From Candidatus Eiseniibacteriota bacterium (lineage in GTDB: Bacteria; Arandabacterota; Arandabacteria; JAGLYR01): 6,840 nucleotides of DNA. Every line of letters starts with the position of its first letter. The stretch's first letter is position 1. A program made the translations under genes and the position numbers. The stretch is from assembly GCA_023132135.1 (NCBI GenBank), contig JAGLYR010000312.1:1-6840 (forward strand), written 5' to 3'. The notes below the pieces were generated by a model. It saw only the letters and a program-made list of their open reading frames with translations. It did not search any database and was not told the DNA's origin. Below are positions 1 through 6,780 of this stretch, one piece after another.

Positions 1-536
1 TCGGATGACGTGTCGTCGCAGTTGGCGATGATCTCGCCGGTGGAGCAGTTGAACATCCACCCGGTCGTGGTGCTCGCCGCGTCGGGAGAGAGCACACCGG
101 TCGATGCGACAACCTTCACGCTATCGGAAATCACGGTGCCGGATGCATCGGACTCGACACACGGGTTGCCCGGGATTCCGTGTTTCAGATAGGGGCCGTA
201 CGGGTAGTTAGGCCGGTCCAGCGTAGCGGAGATTTTGCCCGTGGCGTCGGAATACTGTGTGATCTGCGCCAGGAAGCTCGCGTAACGATCGCTCGGCGCG
301 CCGGAACCGTCGGTGTGGTCGATGTTGCCCGGGTAATTGTTGCTGTGCTGATGGTAGTAGAGTTCCGCGGCGTTCCTCAGGGCGGCGAGATCGGCCCTCA
401 GAGTGGACTCCTTGGTGTCCCGGACCGAGTCGGTGAACTGCGGGATGGCCACCACCGCAACGATCCCGATCACGATCACCACGAGCAGGAGCTCGATGAG
501 CGTAAACCCGGCCACACCCTTTTTGCTCTTGAACAT
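1..536 (-). CDS. Type IV prepilin / T2SS pseudopilin, partial (3' end beyond window)
   Basis: This is a major-pilin or pseudopilin subunit, made as an inner-membrane precursor, trimmed by a prepilin peptidase and assembled into a fibre. Seen: ATG at 536-534 with an AGGAGG Shine-Dalgarno 8 nt upstream. A 10-residue basic leader (MFKSKKGVAG) is followed by the class III signal FTLIELLLVV, with cleavage expected between G10 and F11 and the conserved +5 Glu at E15. One hydrophobic helix runs to about residue 32 and ends in IPQF. An amphipathic stretch (about 36-62) and a polar globular domain follow. The visible C-terminus contains GWMFNCSTGEIIANC, resembling the final strand region of GspG/PilA-like subunits. 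Cysteines C126, C164 and C173 could form a disulfide. 178 codons are visible with no stop, so the gene leaves the window, probably close to its end. It lies 129 nt downstream of the platform gene, behind a hairpin. Major pilin and GspG-like pseudopilin cannot be told apart here. Confidence 0.93.
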   Translation of the reverse strand, partial: MFKSKKGVAGFTLIELLLVVIVIGIVAVVAIPQFTDSVRDTKESTLRADLAALRNAAELYYHQHSNNYPGNIDHTDGSGAPSDRYASFLAQITQYSDATGKISATLDRPNYPYGPYLKHGIPGNPCVESDASGTVISDSVKVVASTGVLSPDAASTTTGWMFNCSTGEIIANCDDTSS

Positions 537-568
537 TCGTCGTCCCTCCTCAGCTCTATTGCTCGGCC

Positions 569-592
569 GCGGGGTCTACCCGATAGCCCCGC
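569..592 (-). promoter_or_regulatory. GC-rich hairpin in the pilC-pilin gap
   Basis: In the minus-strand transcript, GCGGGG and CCCCGC pair perfectly. Inside them CTA pairs with TAG, leaving one unpaired A and a 5-nt loop. The hairpin sits about 19 nt upstream of the pilin Shine-Dalgarno, in the only long gap within the cluster. No U-run follows, so it is not a standard intrinsic terminator. It could be a processing or stability element that protects a separate, more abundant pilin mRNA. The structure is seen; the role is inferred. Confidence 0.45.
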
Positions 593-665
593 CGGTTCTT
601 CGAGTTATTCTCTGACAGTCTGATCGGATGGACTTCGGACGATCTTTAGCGCGTTTCTTACAGGG

Positions 666-1889
666 CTAATGCATGACGCTTGACATCTTGAAAACGGGTA
701 GCAGGAGGGAGATCACCACGAATCCCACAATGCCGCCGACCACGAAGATCATGGTGGGCTCGAGGATCGTGGTGAGATCTTTCGCTTGGGCTTTGGAGCG
801 GGCGTCGTAGAAGTCGGCGATCTTGATCATCGTGATGGCGAGGGCCCCGGTGGACTCTCCCGTCTGGAGCATCTGCTGGACGGTGGGTGGGACCAGGCCG
901 GATTCGCCGATGGGGCCCGAGAGTGTCTTGCCGGAGATGATGCTGCCCTCCACACGCTCGATCATGTCGCGGAAGAGAACGTTGCCCAGGATAGGTTTGC
1001 TCACCTGGAGAGCCTCCAGGAGGGGCACTCCAGCGTCGAGCATTTCCCCGACGGATCTCATGAGCCGGGCCACGACCACGTTGCGGATGAAAGATCCAAC
1101 CACGGGAATGGAGAGGATCCAGCGGTCCAGGAAGCGGCGGCCCGGGGTCGAACTGAAGAGGACGATCAGGCCCGCGGCCGTGGCCACAACGGCCGGCAGG
1201 ACGAACATCCAGTTGTACTTCAGGAAATCCACGCTGCCCAGAAGGACCCGGGTGGGGAGAGGTAGTACGGCTTCCATGTCCTCGAAGATGCTGATGAATC
1301 TCGGCAGGATGAAGGCCATCATGAAACCCACCACGAGAACACAGAAGAGCGCCAGGACCAGCGGGTACGTGAAGGCGGAACGAACCGTGGAACGGAGCTC
1401 TGCCTGCTTGCCCAGAATCGTGGACATCCGATCCAGCATCTGGTCCAGAAACCCGCCGCTCTCTCCGATGGCCATCATGCTCACGATCGTCTCGGGAAAC
1501 ACATCCAGGTGCCGGCCCATGGCGGTGGAAAGCATTTGCCCGCTCTTGATATCGGCGATCACCTCGCCCAGCGCGCGGCGCAGGCGGGAATGGGTGGTCT
1601 GGGCTTCCAGGGCTTCCAGGGAACTGATCAGAGCCGTCCCGGTTGCGGTCATGATGCTGAGCTGTGAGGTGAACAGGATGAGCTCCTTGGGCGGGAGCGG
1701 TCGTTGCAGCAGTCTCGTACACCGGTTGACCAGGATCTCAATCTTCGCGATCCACGGACGGAGGTTCCACTGGCCGGGGCTCTCGTCCTGAGCGGGAGCG
1801 GATCTCGTGGGGGTGGGCGGATAGGGCCGCGGGCTGGCCTTTTCTTCCGATCCCGCTTCGGGTTTCTGTGACGTCAGTACGTAGGCCAT
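666..1889 (-). CDS. gspF/pilC: Type II secretion / type IV pilus inner-membrane platform protein (GspF/PilC family)
   Basis: This polytopic inner-membrane protein is the platform on which the cytoplasmic ATPase acts to move pilin subunits into the fibre. It has 407 residues, the usual family length. Two T2SSF repeats are visible: the first about 70-193, with GESGGFLDQM at 142-151, and the second about 273-395, with the matching GESTGAL at 344-350. Hydrophobic segments lie at about 177-197, 227-246 and 379-399, the usual three-helix layout. Residues 1-66 are Pro/Ser/Glu-rich and do not look like the usual family N-terminus, so that part seems lineage-specific. The ATG at 1889-1887 has GGAG 7 nt upstream. 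The stop is TAG. Only 20 nt separate it from the ATPase gene upstream, so the two are almost certainly co-transcribed. The family is clear; choosing between secretion and pilus function would need more of the locus. Confidence 0.95.
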   Translation of the reverse strand: MAYVLTSQKPEAGSEEKASPRPYPPTPTRSAPAQDESPGQWNLRPWIAKIEILVNRCTRLLQRPLPPKELILFTSQLSIMTATGTALISSLEALEAQTTHSRLRRALGEVIADIKSGQMLSTAMGRHLDVFPETIVSMMAIGESGGFLDQMLDRMSTILGKQAELRSTVRSAFTYPLVLALFCVLVVGFMMAFILPRFISIFEDMEAVLPLPTRVLLGSVDFLKYNWMFVLPAVVATAAGLIVLFSSTPGRRFLDRWILSIPVVGSFIRNVVVARLMRSVGEMLDAGVPLLEALQVSKPILGNVLFRDMIERVEGSIISGKTLSGPIGESGLVPPTVQQMLQTGESTGALAITMIKIADFYDARSKAQAKDLTTILEPTMIFVVGGIVGFVVISLLLPVFKMSSVMH

Positions 1890-1909
1890 CTCGTCACTCC
1901 GCTTCCAGG

Positions 1910-3610
1910 CTATTCAGTGGCAATCGCCCTTGTCACTTCTTCGATAGTCGTCAGGCCCTTCTTCACCTTCTCCAACCCATCCTCATAGAGGGATGGGAAC
2001 GGGCTGCTGTTCCTCCCCTGGCGCATTTCGTCGGTTGACGCTCGTTTGAGAACCAGGTTGCGCATGGGTTCGTCCACCAGCAGGATCTCATGAATGCCCA
2101 TCCGGCCCTTGAACCCGGTGTCGAAGCAGTGCTCGCAGCCGCGGCCCTTGGCCAGGCGGGTCGACTTGCCGTCGCCCAGTCCCAGGATCTTCCGCAGTTC
2201 CGGGGACGGGAAATACGTGGTCTGGCACTCAGGGCAGATGGTCCGAATCAATCGCTGGGCCAGCACGCCCCGGACCGCCGAGGAAACCAGGTACGGTTCG
2301 ATCCCCATGTCCAGCAGACGCGTCATTGCGCCGGCGCTGTCGTTGGTGTGAAGGGTGCTGAGGACCAGGTGGCCGGTCAGGGCGGCCTGGATGGCCGTCT
2401 CGGCGGTTTCCCGGTCCCGGATTTCGCCCACCATCACGATGTCGGGGTCCTGACGAAGTACCGACCGCAGCACCCTGGAGAACGTGAGTCCGATCTTGTC
2501 GTTCACCTGGATCTGGTTCACGATGCTCATCCGGTATTCAACGGGATCCTCGATCGTGATCAGGTTCTTCTCGATAGTGTTGATGAGACTGACAGCGGCG
2601 TAGAGTGTGGTGGTTTTGCCGCTTCCGGTGGGACCTGTTGCGAGAATCAGCCCGTTGGGCTGTCTCAGGATGGATTTGAAAGCGGGGAGGACAGCGGAAT
2701 GGAATCCCAGCTTGTCCAGATCCAGAAGGACCGCCCGCTTGTCCAGGACGCGAAGCACGACCTTTTCCCCCAGGACCGTCGGCATGGAGGAGAATCGCAG
2801 ATCGACGTCGTGCCCCTCGGCCGTGACCCGGATCCGGCCTTCCTGCGGGAGTCGTCGTTCGGCGATGTCCAGATTGGCCATGATCTTGAGACGCGAGGTC
2901 ACGGCCGGGTGGAGGTCGAGCCGCTGCGCCATCACCTCGTGCATCACGCCGTCCACCCGGTACCGGACACGCAACCTGTCCTCGTCGGGTTCAATGTGGA
3001 TGTCGCTGGCGCCGTCCTTGATAGCGTTGAGGACGATGAGGTTCACCAGGTTGATGACGGGGGATTCGCCCGCCATCTCGCTGATCTCCTCGATATTCTC
3101 GATCTGCCCTTCCTCGACCAGGGTGACGTCGCTGCTCTCGAGGCTGGAGAGGAATGCGTCGATTTCCATCTTTTTTCCGTAGTACTCCTCGATGGAAGTT
3201 TCGATTTCCTCGGCGCGGCACAGAACGGGCTGGATCTTGAGTCCCGTCATCTTCTGGAGATCGTCCAGGACAAAGACGGATTGGGGATTCGAGGTGGCTA
3301 GAGTCAGGATGTTGTGAACGCAGAACATCGGCATCACTTGGTAGAACTCGGCCTGCTGCTGGGGGATGACATCGATGATTTTCGGATCCACCAGGCCCTT
3401 CCGCAACCAGACGTGAGGGATTTCCATCTGCTGGCTGAGGGCTGCCACCGTGTCTTCGGGCGTGATGATCTTGAGGTCGAGCAGGATTTCTCCCACCTTC
3501 TTGCCGGAGATCTTCTGCTCTTCCAGGGCCTGTTCCAGCTGCTCCCGGGTCAGCTTGCCCATGGCAATCAGGATCTCGCCGATGGGAGCTCTCTTTGTAG
3601 CGGTCCTCAC
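1910..3610 (-). CDS. gspE/pilB: Type II secretion / type IV pilus assembly ATPase (GspE/PilB family)
   Basis: This hexameric cytoplasmic ATPase powers fibre assembly through the GspF/PilC platform. Numbered from the preferred GTG (566 residues), an MshEN/GspE N-terminal domain occupies about 1-145, with two degenerate c-di-GMP-type motifs at 9-32 and 38-61. The ATPase core has Walker A GPTGSGKTT (326-334, Lys332), the Asp box ITIEDPVEY (351-359), Walker B IVMVGEIRD with Glu396, and the His box GHLVLSTLHTN (413-423). A full tetracysteine zinc site follows (CPEC 459-462, CEHC 492-495), typical of GspE/PilB and absent from PilT. The C-terminus ends in the familiar EDGLEKVKKGLTTIEEV. All catalytic motifs are intact. 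Start: a GTG at 3625 is possible, but GAGG lies only 1 nt before it. The GTG at 3610 has AGGAG 6 nt upstream and overlaps the STAS stop as GTGA, so it is preferred. The next gene encodes the platform protein, 20 nt downstream. Confidence 0.96.
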   Translation of the reverse strand: MRTATKRAPIGEILIAMGKLTREQLEQALEEQKISGKKVGEILLDLKIITPEDTVAALSQQMEIPHVWLRKGLVDPKIIDVIPQQQAEFYQVMPMFCVHNILTLATSNPQSVFVLDDLQKMTGLKIQPVLCRAEEIETSIEEYYGKKMEIDAFLSSLESSDVTLVEEGQIENIEEISEMAGESPVINLVNLIVLNAIKDGASDIHIEPDEDRLRVRYRVDGVMHEVMAQRLDLHPAVTSRLKIMANLDIAERRLPQEGRIRVTAEGHDVDLRFSSMPTVLGEKVVLRVLDKRAVLLDLDKLGFHSAVLPAFKSILRQPNGLILATGPTGSGKTTTLYAAVSLINTIEKNLITIEDPVEYRMSIVNQIQVNDKIGLTFSRVLRSVLRQDPDIVMVGEIRDRETAETAIQAALTGHLVLSTLHTNDSAGAMTRLLDMGIEPYLVSSAVRGVLAQRLIRTICPECQTTYFPSPELRKILGLGDGKSTRLAKGRGCEHCFDTGFKGRMGIHEILLVDEPMRNLVLKRASTDEMRQGRNSSPFPSLYEDGLEKVKKGLTTIEEVTRAIATE

Positions 3611-3621
3611 AGGAAACTCCT
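3607..3621 (-). promoter_or_regulatory. Ribosome binding site and GTGA overlap fixing the ATPase start
   Basis: On the minus strand, AGGAG (3621-3617) and a 6-nt spacer precede GTG (3610-3608). The last two bases of this GTG open the TGA stop of the STAS gene (3609-3607). The Shine-Dalgarno lies inside the last STAS codons. This arrangement favours termination-reinitiation coupling and argues against the in-frame GTG 15 nt upstream. Confidence 0.75.
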
Positions 3622-3945
3622 GCACGCCTCGTCGACAGTGGGATGGATGAGGACTAGCTTGTCCAGGCGCGTGGCCGTTATGATATCCCGGCAGAGGGTG
3701 TTGGGCGACGCAAGGCAGAAGGTCCCACCCTGGTCCTCGGCCAGTGCGTGGAGATCCAGGAGTGTTTCCAGCCCCGGGCTGTCGATGTAGGGGACCCCGC
3801 CCATATCCACCACCAGGCGCAGGTTTCCTCCGGCCAGCAGCTCGTCGGCTGTTTCCCTGAGAGAGAGGGCGATTTCCTCCATCAGGGGATCATCGACGGC
3901 TATTATGCTGACGGCGCCGCGCTTGAATGACCGAAGTTTCTTCAC
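3607..3945 (-). CDS. Single-domain STAS protein (anti-sigma factor antagonist-like)
   Basis: A cytoplasmic protein of 112 residues, nearly all one STAS domain (about 10-105). Seen: the strand-loop-helix signature LVVDMGGVPYIDSPGLETLL (44-63). It includes Asp55-Ser56 at the position that is reversibly phosphorylated in SpoIIAA/RsbV-type antagonists. A second strand (GTFCLASP) and a C-terminal helix (TVDEACRSFL) follow. Known: such proteins bind an anti-sigma kinase or other switch partner in their unphosphorylated form. No RsbW-like kinase or PP2C phosphatase gene is in the window, so the partner is unknown. The start is GTG at 3945-3943 with no clear Shine-Dalgarno, and it overlaps the kinase stop as GTGA, so translation probably depends on the upstream gene. 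Its own stop overlaps the ATPase start the same way. Position suggests it links the kinase to the ATPase, but that is inference; it may act on a sigma-factor pathway elsewhere. Confidence 0.88.
   Translation of the reverse strand: MKKLRSFKRGAVSIIAVDDPLMEEIALSLRETADELLAGGNLRLVVDMGGVPYIDSPGLETLLDLHALAEDQGGTFCLASPNTLCRDIITATRLDKLVLIHPTVDEACRSFL
3942..3945 (-). promoter_or_regulatory. GTGA stop/start overlap joining kinase and STAS genes
   Basis: The kinase ends CAG-TGA (stop 3944-3942) and the STAS gene starts with GTG at 3945-3943. Immediately upstream there is only a remote GAG and no convincing Shine-Dalgarno. Reinitiation by ribosomes finishing the kinase is therefore the likely way the STAS protein is made. 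Confidence 0.65.
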
Positions 3946-5801
3946 TGTTCAGCGCCGATCTCGACGGCAGCCTGTTTGGCGGCGGTTACGGGAAGGGTCA
4001 GGCAGAACTCCGCCCCCTCACCGGGTGTGGAAGTCACGGTGATCTCCCCTCCATGGATGAAGGCGATTTGCTGGGCCAGCGCCAGGCCAAGCCCGCTTCC
4101 CGGGCGCTGCCGGATGTCCTCGTTCGAAGAGCGATAGAACTTATCGAAAATGTGAAGAAGATCCTCTTCCTTGATCCCCGGGCCGGTGTCTCTCACCCGA
4201 ATGAAGAAGGATGATCCCTCGGCCTTGGCCGAGACATCCACCGTTCCACCCGAAGGGGTGTACTTCAAGGCATTGCCGACGAGATTGACCAGGGCTACGG
4301 AAATCAGGCTTTTGTCGAGCTGCATGGGCGGAGCGGGATCCGGCACGTCCACATGAAAGGCCAGCCCCCCGGCTACTGCCTGTGCTTTGAGCCCCCCGGC
4401 TATTTCGGAAATGAGTTTGTTTATCTTCACCGGGACCCGATTGGCCATGAGACTGCCGGCCTCCATCTTGGAGATGTTGAGAAGGTTCCCGATGAGGCCG
4501 GTTAACCGTTCGGTTTCCTGCGCAATGGTGTTGTAGAATTCCAACCGGGTGCTCTCGTCGTCCACTTGGTCGTCCACCAGCATCTCGGTGTAGGCGCGGA
4601 TGGAGGCCAGTGGTGTCCGGAACTCGTGGGCCACGTGGTTCACGAACTCGTGGGTCATGCGATCGGCCATCTTCTGCTGAGTGATTTCCCGGAGCGTGAC
4701 AAGGGAACCCACCGGCCCGGCCCCCGGTGTGGAGAGATCCGTGATGGAGATCTTCACGACGCGCTCGGCAGACCCGCCGAGTGAGAGCTCCAGAGTTCTG
4801 ATGACCCGGTTATCCTCCAGCGTTTCGTCCAGTTCCTCCTGCCCCAGAGCAGCGCCGAGGGTCTGGCCCAGCAGCTGGCTGTCGGTCTTGAGGAGAAGGT
4901 TCTGCGCTGCCCGGTTGGCCATCGCGATCCTGCCGGAAGAATTGGTCACAAGGACTCCGGTGGGGAGAAAACCGATGATGGCCTCGACCCGGCTCTTCTC
5001 GTATTCCAGTACGTGTTTCTCGATTTCCAGCTGGGAGTTGGCCTGATCCACTCCGTCGATTTTCTCGTGGAACACACGAACGGCGTCGTTCCAGGCATCG
5101 GTCAGCTCCCGAAGCTGGCCGCGGCCCCCGCAGTGGATCCCGCGGACGGATTTGTCGTGGATCTGCCGCTTCAGTTCCCGGATCAGCTTCGGAAGCGGGC
5201 GGAGAACGAGGCGCAGGTAGGCATAGGTTGCACCGACCATGAGGAAGGCGACAAAGGCGACCACGCCGATGAACCGGCTGAACTGTTGCGGCTCGAAGAC
5301 AGGACCCGTTCGCGTGACCGCCACCTGTGCGGTTCCAATCTGGCGCCCTTCGAAGACAACGGGCGCCGAGATCGATACTATTTCCTGGTCGTCGCTCTGA
5401 ATCATGCGCGCTTGCGATCGGGAACCGTGGGAAATCGGTGAGTAGACCGGGACCTTGTCGCTGAAGTCCGCTCGATTCGCCTCCGTCAGGATTGTCCCGG
5501 CGGAGTTGGATACGGCTGCATACAGCAATCCCTGCCGGGCGGCCAGATTACGGACCAGGGCTTCCAGGGTTTCCCGGTCATGATTGCTGAGCGGAACAGC
5601 GGCGGCGGTGGCCAGCACGCCGCAGATCTGCTTTCCGTATGCCCGCGTGGAGCGGATTTCGCTCTGTTTCTGCGCCCCGAGCGAGAAGATTGCCATCAGA
5701 CCAACCAGGACAGCACAGATTCCCAGCAGGACCAGGCCAAGTTGTCCGACCAGTCCTTCCTTCTCAATTCTCGGCTTGGCGAACTTCAAGAACGGTTTCA
5801 T
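3942..5801 (-). CDS. Membrane sensor histidine kinase (periplasmic sensor-HAMP-PAS-HisKA-HATPase_c)
   Basis: An inner-membrane two-component kinase of 619 residues from the preferred ATG at 5801. Domains in order: cytoplasmic N-tail; TM1 about 17-42; an extracytoplasmic sensor region of about 135 residues; TM2 about 177-198; a HAMP-like linker (about 199-252); coiled coil; PAS (about 267-376); HisKA with the H box HVAHEFRTPL (phospho-acceptor His392). The HATPase_c domain has N box NLVGNALKYTP (Asn510), G1 DTGPGIKEED (538-547), F box FDKFYR and G2 GSGLGLAL (568-575). All kinase motifs are intact. No response regulator gene is next to it. Instead its stop overlaps the STAS start, and the pilus-type ATPase follows. 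Start: an in-frame ATG at 5888 would add 29 Arg-rich residues (648 in all). Neither start has a good ribosome site. The extra stretch overlaps hairpin-forming repeats and looks non-coding, so 5801 is preferred with moderate confidence. The signal sensed cannot be told. Confidence 0.93.
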   Translation of the reverse strand: MKPFLKFAKPRIEKEGLVGQLGLVLLGICAVLVGLMAIFSLGAQKQSEIRSTRAYGKQICGVLATAAAVPLSNHDRETLEALVRNLAARQGLLYAAVSNSAGTILTEANRADFSDKVPVYSPISHGSRSQARMIQSDDQEIVSISAPVVFEGRQIGTAQVAVTRTGPVFEPQQFSRFIGVVAFVAFLMVGATYAYLRLVLRPLPKLIRELKRQIHDKSVRGIHCGGRGQLRELTDAWNDAVRVFHEKIDGVDQANSQLEIEKHVLEYEKSRVEAIIGFLPTGVLVTNSSGRIAMANRAAQNLLLKTDSQLLGQTLGAALGQEELDETLEDNRVIRTLELSLGGSAERVVKISITDLSTPGAGPVGSLVTLREITQQKMADRMTHEFVNHVAHEFRTPLASIRAYTEMLVDDQVDDESTRLEFYNTIAQETERLTGLIGNLLNISKMEAGSLMANRVPVKINKLISEIAGGLKAQAVAGGLAFHVDVPDPAPPMQLDKSLISVALVNLVGNALKYTPSGGTVDVSAKAEGSSFFIRVRDTGPGIKEEDLLHIFDKFYRSSNEDIRQRPGSGLGLALAQQIAFIHGGEITVTSTPGEGAEFCLTLPVTAAKQAAVEIGAEQ

Positions 5802-5816
5802 GGTATTGCGTCTGCC

Positions 5817-5857
5817 TGCGCGTTGCGCGTACGGGTTTGCTACCCGCCCCAGAGGGC
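5817..5857. repeat. Tandem heptamer and two small hairpins upstream of the kinase gene
   Basis: TGCGCGT occurs twice in tandem (5817-5830). CGGGT-TTGCT-ACCCG (5832-5846) and GCCC-CAGA-GGGC (5846-5857) form abutting hairpins. The block lies just before the preferred kinase start. It may be a dispersed non-coding repeat or an mRNA leader structure. If the longer kinase start at 5888 is used, it would instead code for an Arg-rich tail. Confidence 0.35.
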
Positions 5858-5939
5858 GAGCAGGCCGTCGCAGGATGCTCGGCGTCATACGGTTATCGGC
5901 ATTCCCGGGGGAATCTAAACCAAGAAACGGAAGAGCGGA

Positions 5940-6560
5940 TTACAGAAAGGCTAGCATTTCCTCGCAGGTCACAATGTAGGCGAAGCCGTAGGCCAGGTTC
6001 TTGAGGGTAGCCAGGTGATATTCCTCCGTGCAGGTGGCCGTGCCGTCCAGGAGGAAATAGACGCGGAAACCTCGCATGAAGGCGTCACGCGCAGTGGTCT
6101 CACAGCAGAGGTTCGTCATCACGCCGCTGATCACCAGATTCTTAACCCTTTGCTTCCGGAGCTCCTCCTCGAGGGGGGTGGCCAGGAATGCGCTGTAGCG
6201 GCACTTCTCGATGAGGAGTTCCCGCTTGCGGGGCCGGAGCTCGGGGACAAGCTCCGCGTCCTCCTGGCCGTCGATCAGGAGACTGTCCCACCACTGCGCC
6301 ATCATTCCTGCATCCGCCGCCGGATCCACGTGCCGGTGCCGGGTGAAGATGATGGGGTAGTCAAGGGTGCGGAAATGCTTCAGGACCGACAGGATGTTGG
6401 GGAGAACGGGGTTCAGCATCTCGTGAAAGTGAACCTGCGCGTCGATAACGAGGAGAGCCGTTCGATCCGGATCCGGTTTCGGGACGGGTCTCGTGAGGTG
6501 CGGCGCGAGTACCTCCCGCCAGCGAGCGGCTCTGGAATCGATCGTGTTCCTGCCGGACAC
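5940..6560 (-). CDS. Isochorismatase-family cysteine hydrolase
   Basis: A soluble hydrolase of 206 residues with the Rossmann-like fold shared by isochorismatases, nicotinamidases and N-carbamoylsarcosine amidases. The predicted catalytic triad is Asp40 in LLVIDAQVHF, Lys119 in LIEKCRYSAF and Cys152 in SGVMTNLCCETTARDAF, where Cys153 also follows. The strand order and the end (VYFLLDGTATCTEEYHLATL) fit the family. The substrate cannot be assigned: the family covers vinyl ether, amide and ureido substrates, and no biosynthetic neighbours are visible. The start is GTG at 6560-6558 with GGAGG 5 nt upstream; the stop is TAA. It is on the same strand as the pilus cluster, 138 nt before the preferred kinase start, and no clear terminator lies between. 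Read-through is possible, but a functional link to the pilus genes is not shown. It may be an independent gene that simply lies upstream. Confidence 0.93.
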   Translation of the reverse strand: MSGRNTIDSRAARWREVLAPHLTRPVPKPDPDRTALLVIDAQVHFHEMLNPVLPNILSVLKHFRTLDYPIIFTRHRHVDPAADAGMMAQWWDSLLIDGQEDAELVPELRPRKRELLIEKCRYSAFLATPLEEELRKQRVKNLVISGVMTNLCCETTARDAFMRGFRVYFLLDGTATCTEEYHLATLKNLAYGFAYIVTCEEMLAFL

Positions 6561-6720
6561 GGGCGCCTCCGCGCAAGTCGAATCAGGTGGTCAGGGATAT
6601 ACCTCAGATGACACACTGCCGGGGGAACGTCAAGCGATAATCTAGCCTGGGTTATTCATGAATCCCTGCTGCGAGCATCTCAGGATGTGCCTGGACTGCG
6701 TTGCGGCGGCGAAGCCAATC

Positions 6721-6746
6721 GTCATCCCCGCGAAAGCGGGGATCCA
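6721..6746 (+). repeat. REP-like hairpin repeat, copy A
   Basis: A 26-nt element with an 8-bp perfect stem (ATCCCCGC/GCGGGGAT, 6724-6743) closed by a GAAA tetraloop, flanked by GTC and CCA. This general pattern of short GC-rich hairpin is a familiar dispersed intergenic repeat in many Gram-negative genomes. It pairs with copy B in inverted orientation 34 nt away. Confidence 0.8.
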
Positions 6747-6780
6747 TCTTGACCTTGCAGGGACAGCGTGCATATGAAAA

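Noticed and set aside
180-623. Plus-strand open frames over the left end
   Set aside because: They lie antisense to the prepilin, whose leader, +5 Glu and Shine-Dalgarno are unmistakable.
823-1791. Plus-strand open frame (322 codons) opposite the platform gene
   Set aside because: It is Arg/Ser-rich low-complexity translation antisense to a clear GspF/PilC gene, with no domain seen.
2090-3301. Long plus-strand open frame (403 codons) opposite the ATPase gene
   Set aside because: It is antisense to a gene with every GspE/PilB motif intact. Its translation is Asp/His/Gly-rich with no recognisable fold, as expected for a GC-rich shadow frame.
5901-5914. ATTCCCGGGGGAAT inverted repeat after the hydrolase gene, as a terminator
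   Set aside because: The stem is only 5-6 bp with a very small loop, and no U-run follows on the minus strand.
6596-6633. Candidate promoter for the hydrolase: TTGACG (6633-6628) with TATATC (6601-6596) on the minus strand
   Set aside because: The spacing is 26 nt instead of about 17, and the hexamer at proper spacing (CATCTG) is poor.
6654-6663. Perfect palindrome ATTCATGAAT as an operator
   Set aside because: It is only 10 bp, occurs once, and has no supporting promoter.
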